A stretch of 64,000 nt of DNA from Drosophila persimilis (lineage: Eukaryota > Arthropoda > Insecta > Diptera > Drosophilidae): positions 12,298,501 to 12,362,500 of the forward strand of contig NW_020825294.1 in the NCBI RefSeq assembly GCF_003286085.1, given 5' to 3'. This document shows, piece by piece, positions 42,298 through 55,335 of the stretch; the stretch's first letter is position 1, and each line of letters starts with the position of its first letter. The notes beneath the pieces were generated by a model, which worked only from the letters and a program-made list of their open reading frames with translations, did not search any database and was not told the DNA's origin. The position numbers and the translations under genes are program-made.

Positions 42298-44595
42298 TTA
42301 GTCGATCTTCACAGCCCCATAGATCCTCAGGATGAAAACATAGGCAGCGAAGAATCCAATCGAGCCGGTCAGCAACCAGAAAGTGAGCACCATGAGACCT
42401 GTTTGACGGAAAAGTAGCCGTTTAGCAAACATTTATTTATCAGAATTCGTACGCGCCACTCACCTGTGTAGCCCAAGTAGAGAAGCGTGGGTATGAACTC
42501 TGTGATCTCCAGCTTGGTGAAGAAGTAGAATATGCTATAGAAGAGCACGTAGACGGCCGAGCCGCCCGACACAATAAAGCTGCGCCACCACCAGCGATAG
42601 TCCTGCATTAGAAGTATTTAGAATCAATCAAATGAACGATTAATCCAAATCTTACCTCGCCGCACAGCTGGAAATAAGTCATGACTATGGAGATCTGGGC
42701 ACAGCTAACAACTAGAATGCAAAATACAAGGAACAGAAAGCCAAACAGGTAGTAGAACTGATTCTGCCAAATGGCCGTGAACACAAAGAAGAGTTCGATG
42801 AAGACAGCTCCAAACGGGAGTATCCCAGCCATCAGAGTGCTGCAGAGTGCCAGAGGAGAAGCAGAAGAGGGGTAAGTAAAGAACAGTGAAATAGTCGGAA
42901 AATTCTCAACCTCACCTCAGAATTGCATTCATGTACCAGTGTTGGGTGGGCACCTGGCGCGGTATCATGTTGGTGCGTACTGGATGCTGGTACGGCTGCT
43001 TGCGGTAGCCAAAGTAAAAGCCAAGGTAGACCAGAGGAACCGAAATGCCGAACCACAGCAACAGCAGAGAGATCATAGTGGTGAAGGGCACAGCGCCGCT
43101 CGACGACTTGTCCCAAATGAAGAAATTCAAGAAGAATCCGGTGCTGCAAGATAGTTGTTAATGGATGATAGGTAAAGATGAATATTCCATAGTTTGAAAC
43201 TCACCCAAAAACGATGCCCGGGTAGAGAGTGGCTGTGAGGAAAGCTGCTCGCTTCCATTCGCGACCCTTCATCGTCTTGTATAGACGTGCCGCATAGAAG
43301 CCGGCAATGGTGCCCATGAAGACGTACATAAAGATGCCCGAGGTCATTAGAGCGCCGCGTGAGGAAGGCGAGAGCATGCCCAGCATGGCAAAGAAAATGG
43401 TGATCAGGGCCATGAAGAATATTTGTATGCCGCTGCCAATGATAGCGGAAAACAGGCGGGTGTTCTTGGGCGGACGAAACACGTCGCCATGCACCAGCTT
43501 CCAGCCAGTCTCCTCCAGGGTATCCTCGATGTTGTCGTCCGTGTTGTAGCGGGCAATGTCACGACGCAAGGTGCGGATCATGATCATGGTGAGAATGCCG
43601 GAGAGAAAGAACACCACAACGAGAGAGTTGATGATGCTGAACCAATGGATCTGGACGTCGCGCATGCCCAGATATATGTCCCAGCGAGAGGCCCAGCTGA
43701 CCTTGGACTCCTTCCATTCGACGGAGTACGTGAAGTAGAGCTGCGTCTCGCCCGACGGATTCACCAGCTGCGGCCGGGCGCTGTCTGGAAAGTTGCAGGT
43801 GTCGCCGTGGAACTTGAGCTCCTTGTGGTTAACGGAAACCGTCTCTACCTCGAAGCCGACCACGCGATACTTGCCCTTCGAGTGCATGTGGTAGGACAGA
43901 ATGAATTTGAGGTGGTTGTTGATGTAGATGTTCTCCCCATCCACCTGGCCCAGTCGATAGCCATGCTCGTAGGTCACCTCGGACGGATTGTTAACGTTGA
44001 CGATCCTGGTGGCCACCGGTAGGTTGTCCACCAGGAGATGAACAAAGTACTCGTGCTGGATTCGCTCCGCCACCAGGGCCGAGTCCTCTTTGCTCCAGTT
44101 GAGCGGTCTGTCCTTCTGATTGCACAGCAGTCGGCAGTTGATCTGCTGGTTCATCCTCAGTTCGTAGGGAGTATTTACGATGCGGTCCCCCCTCAGCACC
44201 TCTCCAAGGTTCTCGGACTTGAAGATGAACGTGCCGTTTTTCGGATTGCAAAACCTCAGCGAATAGTACTGATAAGGCAGCTGCGTGCGACTGCTGGTCA
44301 TTTTCACGGCCTTCACATCGATTTTTTGATCCTGGACAAACTCAACCGGCGCCACGCCGGGAACATAGAAGCAATCCACAACTCCACACCCAAGGATCGC
44401 CAGCACGCAGCACAGCAGCAACCATGGCCTAGCCACAGCCACAGCCACGTACTGCAAACGAAAAAATTCATCCAAATTGTATTATTTATATTTGTTCTGG
44501 TTGCGTGTCCCTTTGCCTACGTCGCAGCCAGTCGTCGCAGTCGTCGGCATTGGGTAAACGTTTCAGAGACACTGTGCCGCTGCACTCACCTGCAT
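42298..44595 (-). CDS. TM9SF4: TM9SF4, nine-transmembrane (nonaspanin) protein
   Basis: Six coding exons: 44595-44590, 44451-43205, 43143-42916, 42839-42656, 42602-42464, 42398-42298 (634 residues). The first coding exon is only ATG CAG. Splicing then joins it to [12 protein letters not shown], giving an N-terminal signal peptide. A lumenal domain follows ([37 protein letters not shown]). Then come nine membrane spans starting at [20 protein letters not shown], and the short tail ends KID, a COPI/Golgi-type retention signal. Wording matches TM9SF4 rather than TM9SF2 ([20 protein letters not shown]). Family members work in endosome/Golgi sorting and phagocytosis. The reading MDEFF upstream of YVAV is intronic and should not be used as the start. 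Confidence 0.93.
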
Positions 44596-45745
44596 GGTTG
44601 GATGCGGTTGAATTTACTATCAAAATTACCACTAAATGAAGTTGTGAATTAAATGTACAAGATATTTTGTATATTTTTTGCCTCCTTCGCTGGCAAATCT
44701 TCAGACGTTCAGTGTGGCACAGTTTCCACTGATACAGTGCTGGAAACGTAATCAAATAACCCAGAAAACAAACGCTCGCAAATGATTTCACATGAGTCAT
44801 TTGCGAGACTTTATCCGACAAAACGCTCGCACCTGTCTCTGAAAAAGATAGAAAATGAAATGGGCGAAATATGAGACTTGTAATCAAATGATAAAGTCTG
44901 AAAATTTCAAGTTTATATTGAAAAGATCCTTATAGCCATATGAGATTAGAATTTGCTAACTCCACAGCGAAGACACAGACAAAACGGAAGTTTAGTATGC
45001 GTAGCCGTCTCTAGGCACGTCTCCTGACCATCAGTCGAAGACCTGAGACGAGACACTATTTGTAACAAAATTATGTTTTCCACCAGACAGTTAAGTTTAG
45101 TCATATATTTAACGGCTCGCGTTTTAATTGTTAGACACTCGCATGCGAGTGTTTAGCGATACATAATGTGTCATTCATGTTTAGATCACTTGCGACCCGT
45201 CGCCAAAGTCGCGTGCATTGGTTTTTGTGGGTAATCGAGGCACGGTCACACCTACGTCACGATAACGATAGCCCGTCGCGACTTGCGATAGGCAAAAAAC
45301 GCAGCTAAAAAAACCTCAAATAATGTGTCTCAAATAGCATTTAAACTGTGAAAATATCTCATAGCTATTAGCTCTTTTTAGTTTTCGAATAATTGCAACG
45401 AACAGTTTACCCCCACGCGCTCCCCCATCTACCCAGTTGCTTCATTTTGCATTGTTCTCCACCCACCCCATTGTTGTTGCTGTTCTGTTGTTGTTGTTCC
45501 ACTTGTGCAAGGACAAGTGCCGTCCTTAAAAAGGCGCAACAATTTACCCCGCGCGCAACAAGGTGCCCAGACCAGGTTCGAGGGTTGAGTCGAAAGAAAA
45601 TCAATAAATAGTAACGAAAAAGTGCATGCAAGAGTGTTGCTGTTGCTGCTGCTTCTGTTACTAACGTTGTTTGAGTATGTGTGGGCATGCGTGCATATGT
45701 GTGTGTGTGTGTGTGTGTATTGTATACTAAACTTTCTTTTTCTAG
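44596..45745. other. Divergent promoter region of TM9SF4 and cyst
   Basis: This holds the TM9SF4 5' leader and the cyst promoter with its non-coding first exon. A near-match to Motif 1 (CGGTCACACCT, one mismatch) lies at 45243-45253. A GT run lies at about 45695-45718, directly before the acceptor TTTTTCTAG at 45745 that begins the first coding exon of cyst. No other gene seen. Confidence 0.5.
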
Positions 45746-45791
45746 GGCCGCCACTGACTACCAAACAAAACCCAACACTAGCCCTACTATT

Positions 45792-48700
45792 ATGGACAAC
45801 GCAGGCGACGACAGCGACAACGATGTGGTCACCGATTTCCTAAACTCCAACTGCAGCGAGACTGAGCCCGGGACTGCGTCCCTGATCAATGGTGGCTCAG
45901 CGGCGCGCGTTACTGTAGAAAGCCAAAACTACTGTATACCTGTTATCAACGCTCCTGTTCCTGTTTCTGTCCCAGTGGCAGTTGCAGTTCTACCTCTGGC
46001 GCCAACTTCGGCACCTGCTCCTGCTCCTGCCTCTCTCAATAATAACAACACCAGCAGCAACAACAATATCCACAACATGATTCCCATTATCAATGTAACG
46101 CCGCACAGCCCAGCCCTGGCCTCGAAGTACAACAATATTTTCGAGGACACCCTCAGCCAGCTGCAGAACATCCGCGAATCGGTGGTGCAGATGAAGAATT
46201 CGTCGTCCAGCGGCCATCATATGCAGGAGGGCCTCGCCAATCATGGCCTGCTCAGTGCCGCCATTCTCAGCGCCTCGTTGCCTGACCTCAGTGGCAGTGG
46301 CCCTAGTGGCAGCAATGCCTCCTCCCACTATGCCATGTGGTCCTCCACGGCGCCCCAACAGTGTCTGCTGCTGCACACGGATCGGCGAAAGTCATGGACG
46401 GCTGTGGACGATGCCAGTGCCGGCGGGGATTGCACCAACAAGAGCGTCAGCCTCTCGAGCCTGGACAGCGAAGAGCAGGAGACGATTCGCGTCACCGAGC
46501 AGCGGCGTCGCTCAGCACGAAACAGCACTGGAGGTAGATATAACAATAAATTTTTCACACTAAAAGACTGCCTGGCTGCCTGACTGATACATAAACACAC
46601 AGAAGAGCCATAAAGGTGGAAAACCAATTATAAACTGTGCAAATGTGTGGGTGTGGTTCCCCCCGATACGATACGGCTTAAACCAAACCGAAGTTATAGC
46701 CGAATAATGAATAGATTAGTTAGAGTATTTTTCTGCTGAATGGATATGCCCTGTGATCCGCTGTGTAGGGGCAGGTCAAGTTAGTTTCGATTTCGATAAG
46801 GAATTCCACAAAAGCCCCTTATCTCGGCGAAGTAGCACCTGTAGCACCTCTACTGGCACTGCCATTGGCACATAGCCAAAGCAGTCCAGACTACCGATTA
46901 ATAACTACCACTACCACTGCCGCTGCCAACTTCTCTCTGATTACTTACTCTCCTCCGTTTCGGTTTCGGTTTTGGTTACAGGCATTTCCACCCACTCCCT
47001 GAACGAGGCGGAACTGGCCCGCGACTTTGAGCGGATAGCGGCAAAGAGGAGTCTGGCCACGGAGATCATCAGTCGGATCCCCTTGCAGAAGAGCATCTCG
47101 ACGTCCTCGATCATAGCTAAGGAGGACATCAAAGCCTTGGCCCGCCACCTGACAGACAGCGAGGATGAGAATCAAAGCCTGCTGCGCTCCCATGCCAAGA
47201 TCGAGGTCTACGACAACGTAGAGAAGCGACCCAAACGCGGATCCCTCTTCTTCCGCAAGAAGAAACCCAAGGCCAAGACGAAGTCTCTGGTTGGGGGACA
47301 GCTGAGCGCCTGCGACCTGTGTGGGGCGAACATCACGCTGTCCCAGATCAAGGAGCATCACCTGGAGTGCAAGGCGAGGAGGATGGCCGCGGGGGGCCAG
47401 GACTACTACGACGGGCCGGATGCGACCACCTTCAGCAATCCGGAGGACCAGCCGCTGATAAGGTCTGAGCTGCAGTTCCTCAACGAACCGCCCATCGAAG
47501 CCCAGGACCTGGGAGCCGATCCTGCTCTGGGCATTGTCCTGAAAGAGCACGACTCATGGACTCCTGGGGTGCCCAAGGAGCTGCTCAAGACGCTCAAGGA
47601 GCTGCAGATCAAGCGACAGGAGCACATCTACGAATTCATCATGACCGAGAAGCACCACTGCCAGACCCTGATCGTCATGCAGAAGGTGTTTGTGGAGAGC
47701 CTGGAGCGGCACTTTCCCGCGCTCAACCTCAACAGCATGTTCCCGCGCCTGCAGCAGCTCACCGACCTGCACACCTGCTTCCTGCGCCACCTGCGCCAGA
47801 AGCAGCGGGAGCAGCCCGTCGTCGACAGCATCGCTGACATTCTGCTGGACTTCTTCTCGCTGGAGCAGGCCCAATGCCTGCGGCTGGCCTACGGCGAGTT
47901 CTGCGCCAACCACCGCAGTGCCCTCGAGCAGTTCAAGCTCTGCCTGACGGAGCCCAGTTTCGCCGAGTGGTACAAGCACTGCCTGCAGAATCCGCTGCTC
48001 AAAAAGAAGGGCATTCCCGAGTGCATTCTGTTCGTGACTCAGCGCCTCACCAAGTACCCGCTGCTGATCGAGCCGCTGCTGAAGAGTGCTCGCGATAACA
48101 AGCTGGAGACGGACAAGCTACAGCATGCCCTGAACCTGGTCAAGTCGCTCCTCGTGGACGTGGATGCCTGCGTGGCGGAGAAGGAGCTGCGCGAGCGCCA
48201 GCTGGAGATCTATGGGCGTGTGGACGCCAAGTCGTTCTCCATATACAAGAACAAGCCCTTTCGCAAGGCGGAGCTGGGCGTGGCGTCGCGACGACGCCTG
48301 AAGTTCGATGGCCTGGCCACCCTCATGCAGGGCAGGGCCAAGACGCAGCTAGTCCTGGTGGTGGTGCTCACCGACTGCCTGTGCTTCCTCAGCGAGAATT
48401 CGGGCCACAACAAGTACAGCTTCTTCACGCCCGAGCACAAGGCCGGGGTAGTGCCGCTGCAGAAGCTACTGATCCGCGAGAAGGCCGGCACCGAGTCGCG
48501 GGGCATCTACATCATCAGCTCCAACCCGGACTTCCCCGAGATGTACGAACTGAAGGTGCAGACCCCGAAGGACAAGAACGCCTGGATCCAGAGCATACGC
48601 CAGGCCGTTTTAGATTGCCCGGCCACGGACATCATCGAGGCCGAGGACCTCACTGCCGAGGAGAAGCTGAGGATCGGCGTCAACAAGCGGGAGACCATCG

Positions 48701-50226
48701 AGAAGATGCGACAGAAGGACATCGAGCAGGCCCTCCTGCTCGAGGATAAGATGATGCTGCAGCTCAATCTGCTCAAGGAGCAGCATCCGTTCGGGGACGT
48801 GACCGGCTCCTCCAACGGCAGCGCCGCCAACTTCCTGGCCGCCCTCGGCTCGTACAAGGATCTGGTCAGCGCAGACTGCGACACGGGCGAGCTCTGGCGC
48901 CGGGTCCTGAACACTGTGCAGGATATCAGCCAGCTGGCGTCCACCATCTACACGGCGGCCACGGGTCTGCCCGTCTCCCGCACCCTCAGCAGCGTTGGCG
49001 AGAAGCAAAGCGACCAATACGCCTCCCCGACGCTGCCCAAGCGGGCAGAGACGTTCGCTGGTTTCGATGAGAAGCGGGGCAAGCTGGGATCGAAGCTGGT
49101 GCTGACGCCACGACTCCAGGAGCTAGAGGAGACCAAGCGGGAGACCAAGAACACAGCGAGTGCAGGTGCAGTGCAAGTGGCGGAGGAGCCACTGGAGAGC
49201 AACTACGCCGTGCTGCAGGTGTCGCATCATCTGCACACCCTGCTCTGCATCATCTCGCAGCAGATGACCAGCATCCAGAGCCTCCAGCTGCAGCTGGCCC
49301 TGTACCGGGAGAGTCCCAGGACCAGCGCCTACACGCACAAGGACCAGCTGGAAGAGCTGCGCAACCTGCAGGACAAGCTGCAGGAGGAAAAGACCGCCTG
49401 GCAGCGTCAGAAGTTGCAACAGCAGGAGGAGCTGACCGAAATGAGGGCCCAGCAGCTCCAGTTGCAGCAGGAGATCAAGGCCGAGCAGGAGGATGTGCGC
49501 CAGCAGCGGGAGCAGCTCTACCGCAAGATGGAGCTGCTCTCTAGCCAGGGTCTTCTGCTCTCTCCCAGCACCCCGCTGCCGCCCATGCCGGTGGCCTCTA
49601 CTCCTGCTCCGCTGGGAGACGACAGCCACGAGACGGACAACGGCCTGGGCGTGAGCGTGGCGATCGGAACCCCCAGCCTGGTCGGAACCGCGGACCGAAG
49701 AAAGGAGAAGTGGCTGAGCGGCTCCTCCAGCTGCAAGACCCCGCCAGTCAATCTCCTCAGCGCCAACAATGCACCCAAGGCCAATTCGGGTCTGGTCAAG
49801 CAGAAGCTGCCCATGAAGCTCTCCTCGCTCTCTTCCGCTGGCAGCTCTCGCGTCGATAAGTCCGCCAGCTTCAACAACAGCTCCTCAGCCTCGCCAGCCC
49901 CCTCTGCCGGAAGCGTGCAGCAAATCTTCCCCCTCAAGTTGGCCGATAAGCGGCAAGCGGCGGCGGCGGCCACTCCCACTCCCACTGCAACGACTTTGGT
50001 GCCGCAGCACTCGCGCACTGGCAGCTCTCCGGCGATTATACAGCAGACAACGACAGGCACAGCCACAGCCACACCCCCCACTGCGGTCGTGACTAGAGCA
50101 GAGTCCGCCCACTACAGCCAGAGGACGCCGACGAGCAGTCGAACGGGTGTGGGACGCACAGGAGGACACGCGGGGACGGGCACGGCTCCGCGAGCCAAGC
50201 CCGAGGAGGAGGAGATCTATTTCTGA
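45792..50226 (+). CDS. cyst: cysts (Dp114RhoGEF), Dbl-family Rho guanine-nucleotide exchange factor
   Basis: Two coding exons, 45792-46533 and 46982-50226 (GT-AG, phase 1), give 1,328 residues; the upstream leader exon ends at the acceptor 45745. Residues 1-250 are low-complexity with SLPDLSG and basic/serine stretches. A C-x2-C...H...C zinc-binding segment (CDLCGANITLSQIKEHHLEC) lies near residue 355-375. A DH domain follows at about 451-651 (QEHIYEFIMTEKHHCQTL, VTQRLTKYPLLIEPLL), a PH domain at about 684-795, and then coiled coil (EELRNLQDKLQEEKTAW) and a Ser/Pro-rich tail ending EEEIYF. Its family, p114RhoGEF/AKAP13, activates Rho1. Fly Cysts acts at adherens junctions through Crumbs, from literature memory. 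The C-terminal residues resemble a PDZ ligand. Confidence 0.88.
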
Positions 50227-50984
50227 CGCCAGTTCACGCCAGAAGTCGAAATCTAAGGTCAAAGATGTCCTAACCTATATATAAATGTGTAGCACGTTCT
50301 GCGTTCCAATCCGATAGCTTCTATAAATGTGTGTGTCTCCCAGCTGTTGTCCCCTACATATCCTGGCCAAGGCTGAGGAATGTATAGTCTTAGTGATCTT
50401 ATTGTACTTAATAGTATTATATTCTTCGCATCCTTCCAGCGCATCTCAAATTGTTCAGTAATGTAGCTTAACTATTTATTACCTTACGTTTATTTATATA
50501 CATGTACTCTTCGGAAAACAACATACATCGTGCATGTGTGTGTATAGCCTTACGAATTTCAAATGTTTTCCACTCAAAGAACTGTCTTTCAATGTCTACG
50601 ACATGCGCGCAGGCGAGCCCTGAAGTCTGAGCCCTGAGCAGCATCCCTCTCCCAAAAGTATATATAACCTTAATGAATTACAAAGCATTCCATTCGAAAC
50701 TCCAAGCTATTTTCATTCAGTTTTCTGTTTGCTTAAACTACGATACACAATGTACATAAATACAATTCTCTCTGTGTGTGTATTTTACATATCCGTATCC
50801 GTATCCCTATCCCTATATCATGTTATATATATATATATATATATACATATATATGTATGCATCTGAATGTATGGAAAACTGAAGCTTGTAACCAATTGTG
50901 GAGGATCGATCCTTCTGATCCCTCACACCTTTGCAATATTTTAAGCTCGCTCCAATAAATGTTTAAAAACACTAAACCATCCTG
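50227..50984. other. Convergent 3' region of cyst and Top3alpha
   Basis: Non-coding. An AATAAA for cyst occurs at about 50955. A TA microsatellite occupies 50825-50856. No RNA gene seen. Confidence 0.5.
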
Positions 50985-53900
50985 TCACATATCGAAGTCC
51001 TTTTTGCGGGGGCACTTGTTGCGTGTGTGCCCCTCCTGGCGGCACAGACCGCAGCGTCGGGATTGATTGACCGTTTTATCGGGGACAGGCGGCTTGCCTT
51101 GGGGCTTACGATTGTCCGTGCCCCAGGAAGATGTTCTGCTGGATGCTGGTGGAATCATTTTTGATGAGTAATGAGATTTATTCATTGGAAGTTCTGACTT
51201 ACCTCGGCTCTCATCTTCATCGCCCCACTTGAAGAAAACGCAGGACTTTTCCCGTGTGGGACAGGCGTAGAACGGCCTGCCCTGATTGGGTCCTTCCCTG
51301 CGCACTGTGAGTCTGCTGGCCAGCTGGCCGCAGTTGCACTTCAACTCCTCGCCTACGTGCGCTGGAGCTGTCATCGTTTTCGTCTGGGTTATGGTGACAG
51401 TGCTGCTGGAGTTGGAGCGTATGTGGGTGCCTCGAAGGGAGCTCTGTTGACTATTGGGCAGCGTGGCCACACGATTCGTGTTCCACGACGATCCAGTTGT
51501 GATGCTCTTGGCACTGTCGAAGGAAGAGCTTCCTGCCGATGTGGATGGTTGCTCCTCCGCCCACTGAAAGAACTGGCACTCATTGGGCTTGGGACACTTG
51601 TAGAAATGTCGTCCCTGGTTGGGTCCTTCGCGTCGCACGGTATGCTGTCGGGCTGGCTGATGGCACCCGCTGCAGATCACTGCGGGAACAGCGGCCGGAG
51701 TACCCCATTCAGCGCTGTCCCTTCTCGCCCGCTTGGCTGCCGGTTTCGGAGGAGGCGTGGGAGCGCCAGCCGCTTGTTCTCGAGTGCCCCACAGCATGGG
51801 CTTCTCGTCCAATGCATACTGCTTGCTTATCCAGGAGGACAGACTCGTGTCCAGCTCATCGGCCACATTGCTATTCCCTCGCGAGTTTCCTGTTTCCCTG
51901 TTCATCAATGCCTCGAATTCCGCGTCATCGTCGGCAGCAAACGCGGCGGCTATGTCATCATCGAGTTCGATAGCTCCGGTCGTCGTGGAATGCCTGTTCC
52001 CCTGGACATAGCCCGACTCAACGATGTCCACGGCCGCCACCATGGCCTCCTCGAAGCCATCGTTGCTGTCGAAGAATCCATCCATGCCTGCACCGTCCGG
52101 GTTGCTGGAACTGCTGAAATAGTTGCGAATGCTTCCAGTGGTCTTTGTGGCTTTTTTTGCCTTGGGTTCGGGGGCTGACTTCTTGTTTTTGGCTGGTGCT
52201 TTGGCGGTAGAAGATCCATCTCCTGGGCCGTTTCCTCTCCCAGCGCCAGCATTTGAGGGATTACTACCTCCTCCAGGACCTCTTCTCCCAGGGCCTCCGC
52301 CACCGGGTCCACCACCACCTCCGGGGCCTCCGCCTCCAGGGCCACCACCTCCACCTCCTGCCGCTCCTACAATACCGCCCACACGTTTCACCGAATCTAA
52401 ATTAATGTTGAACGTGGTCCGGAAGAGGCCGTCGCAGGGCAAGCAGGTCTTGTACCATCCATGGGGCGTATTGAAGACACCCCGGTAGTAGGGCGTGCTC
52501 AAGCGGAACTTGAGCATGCGGTGGCCAGCTCCACAAGTGGGGCAGCATTCGTCCAGCACCGAGACCTCCTTGCACTCCTCCGGCAGCCAGACGACGTTCT
52601 TGCAGTCGGGAAAGTTGTTGCAGCCGATGTACCAGCCCTGCTGGTTCTTCTTGGGTTTGAGGGCCAGCGGGGCCTCATCGCATTTGGGGCACTGGAAGAG
52701 CGTCTGCATTGTGAGCTGATTGTGGCCGACTGCTGGCTGGCCTGGAGGGGTGGCCGCTGGTGCCTCGTTGATGCGTGCGGATATCTTGGCGTCCATGGCC
52801 GTGATCTTGTCAGTGATCTGCTGATAGGAGAGCTTGTACTTGGCTATCTGCTCGGTGAGCACGAGCTGCGGGTCCTTCTGGCCCAAGCAGATGAGCTTCA
52901 GATCGGCCTCGAACTCGGCGCGCAGCTGGGGCTTGGCCAGGGCCAGCTCCATGGCGTCGTAGCCCTCGTACAGACCCATGCCAATGACACCCGGCACCAG
53001 AGCGCCCTTGTCCAGCACCCCAATGTATCCGCGCTCCTTGATGGTGTTGATGTGCTCGGCGTGCGTGGCGTCCGTACCAATGCCGTGCTTCTCCATCAGC
53101 GCTATGAGATCCGCCTCGGTCAGCAGGGGTGGAGCAGTGGTCGCTCCCTCGTGCAACGACACCTCCGTAGGCTCGAAACGCTGGTCCCGCTCGTAGTGGT
53201 GGATCCTTTTGGCACTCCACTTGTCGTACACGTACACGTCCAGATAGTTGCGCTCGTGGATTACCAGTCCATTGGCGGTGAACTTCTCCCCCGCGATGTC
53301 TATGTTCACGACAGTCTCTGAGCCGACGGCGTCCTTGCTGACGCAGGCGAGAAAGTGCCGCACAACCAGCTCGTAGACGCGCGCCTCGTTTCCCTGAAGA
53401 TCTGCAGGGGAAATGTGGATGCAGAATGTACGACTCTTCTGAACAGAAAAATTCTGTTGATTTACTCACTGTCCGCACTCTTGGTGGGGTGTATGGGGGG
53501 ATGGGCCTGATCCGATTTGCTGCCGTTGCGCGGGTTTGGGCCCCAGTCCAGCACGCGCTGCGCAAAGGCTCCCCAGTCGCTGTGGCCTGCCTGCAGCTGC
53601 ACGAGCGGGGCCAGCTCGAACTCCTTGGAGAACTGGTTCGTCTCTGTGCGGGGGTAGCTGATGAAGCCCTTGCTGTACAGCTTCTCTGCTATGGTCATGG
53701 TCTCCTTGGCCGACAGCTTGAGCTTCCTCGAGCCGAGCTTCTCCATTTCTACAGTGTCCAGGGGCGTGGGCCGCCACTTGTGCTTCGGCTTGACTGTGAC
53801 ACTCTCGACGGTGGCCCGGGGCTCTGGCTCCGACAGGCAGAGCAGGAGATAGTTCTCGCAGGCCTCCTTGTCGAACAGACGATTTCGCGCCCAGTTAAAT

Positions 53901-54829
53901 TCGACAGTGAGGTCCTCGATGGTGTGGAGAACTATATTGAATAAAGATGAGAAAAAGCCTTCGAAGAAGTGAATGCACCTACCTCTGATTTTCCAAAAGG
54001 GCTCGGAGACAAACGCCTCTATTTCCTTGTACCGCTCTGCGACGAACCCCAGCGTGGGAATCTGGCAGCTTCCGTACGAAATCAGCTTGTCCGCTATCTT
54101 CTCGGGGAACAGCCGTTGCAGACGCATGGTCTGAAAGCGAGTTATGGCCGCACCAGTGCGCAAATCCAGCTCAGTCCGTACATCTACGGCATCGCTCTGC
54201 CGCTTGTCCGGCTGGCCAAGCTGCTGCAAGGCTCGCCGCACTGCAATAGTCGTAATCTCCGAAAAGCTGGCTCTATAAATAGTTAAATTCGGCTTTATGG
54301 CTCGACACACACTGATTATCTCATAGCCAATGTTCTCGCCCTCGCGATCGCAATCCGTCCAAATGATAAGCCCCTGGCAACCACGAACCTCGCGTTCCAG
54401 GGTTTTCTTGATAGGCAGATAGCTCTCACCCACGGACTTCCGCACGGGTGCATCAAACAAGGAGCCCGGGTCCACGACGCGCCAGTTCCGGTAGGACACC
54501 TGAAACTCTAGCTGCATCAGGTGCCCCGACACCGAAGTCATGACCATTTTGGCATTCTGACCGCGCACTGGTGCTTCAAAGTCGTAGATCTTGTTGTACA
54601 CGGAATAACCTTCGCGCTGTAAGCATAGTATTTGTATAAATATATCCAAACCCTAATATTGGCTACTTACCCGATTTGCGGCCCCATTCGAGAGCAGGCC
54701 GGCAATCGTCTTGGCCGCATCGTTCTTCTCGGCTACGTTTAGAAATTTCATTTCTATTGTTTGCTTAGCGTAGTAACGATAATTTTTGGCGTACCGGGCA
54801 GTGCGTAAACATTTTAAAACCGCTGTCAT
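50985..54829 (-). CDS. Top3alpha: DNA topoisomerase III alpha
   Basis: Exons 54829-54671, 54616-53983, 53931-53470, 53401-51203 and 51145-50985 give 1,204 residues. It is a type IA topoisomerase that, with Blm, dissolves recombination intermediates; it also acts in mitochondria. TOPRIM begins LNVAEKNDAAK and carries TDCDREGENIG (about residue 139). The active Tyr357 is in ISYPRTETNQF. C-terminal parts are a C4 zinc finger (CPKCDEAPLALKPKKNQQGW), a long Gly/Pro/Arg tract, two GRF zinc fingers (REGPNQGRHFYKCP and REGPNQGRPFYACP) and a CCHC knuckle (CGLCRQEGHTRNKC). The first ATG adds 26 residues rich in Arg/Lys/Tyr with no acidic residue until Glu26, a mitochondrial presequence; Met27 would start a nuclear form. 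The last intron (51202-51146) is 57 bp, in frame and stopless. Confidence 0.95.
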
Positions 54830-55335
54830 TCAATAATGATTCGAAGAAAAAAAACCAAACACATTTAATCGCGCCCACCAAAATGTTAGTTAATGTACAT
54901 GTTAACTACACGATAACTACACATGTGCTACATAATCACTACAAGAGACACCTGTCGGGAATTGATAAAATACTGGAAAATATTAGAAAATACTCAAAAA
55001 TACTATACAAAATAAAGGAACTTTATACCCCTATATTCAAAAAGTGAGCAACTTGAATTAGATGGCGGAAAATAATACTGGATGAAAAGTCTTCTTGAGA
55101 TGAAGCCGTATACTTAGACAAAAAAGGCACGACCTTTTAATGGACGTTGACATGCAATGACTGTATCGTTCAAGAGGCGATGCAATTACTGCACCGTCAA
55201 GTGGCCCGTGTGACACCAGCAGAAGGCTGTTACGCGGTCATGCAGGAAAGATAGCTGTTAGACTAATATTGGAGGAAAATTAGCACTAAAGTTTCAAAAT
55301 CCATGAATTGAGTTAACCAAACTTAAGCTTTCTTT
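54830..55335. other. Top3alpha upstream and transposon flank
   Basis: Contains the Top3alpha promoter (no clear Motif 1 or DRE seen) and, from about 55000, sequence that likely belongs to the 3' part of a Tc1-like element. No coding frame. Confidence 0.4.

Noticed and set aside
44452-44475. TM9SF4 starting at MDEFFRLQ
   Set aside because: The sequence directly before TACGTG is a TTTGCAG acceptor, and ATG CAG with a GTGAGT donor lies at 44595; the MDEFF residues are intronic.
47554-47979. Minus-strand Leu/Glu-rich frame
   Set aside because: Complement of the cyst DH domain; GC-rich codon bias keeps shadows open.
52461-53321. Plus-strand frame of 286 codons
   Set aside because: Shadow of Top3alpha on the opposite strand, with no independent signals.
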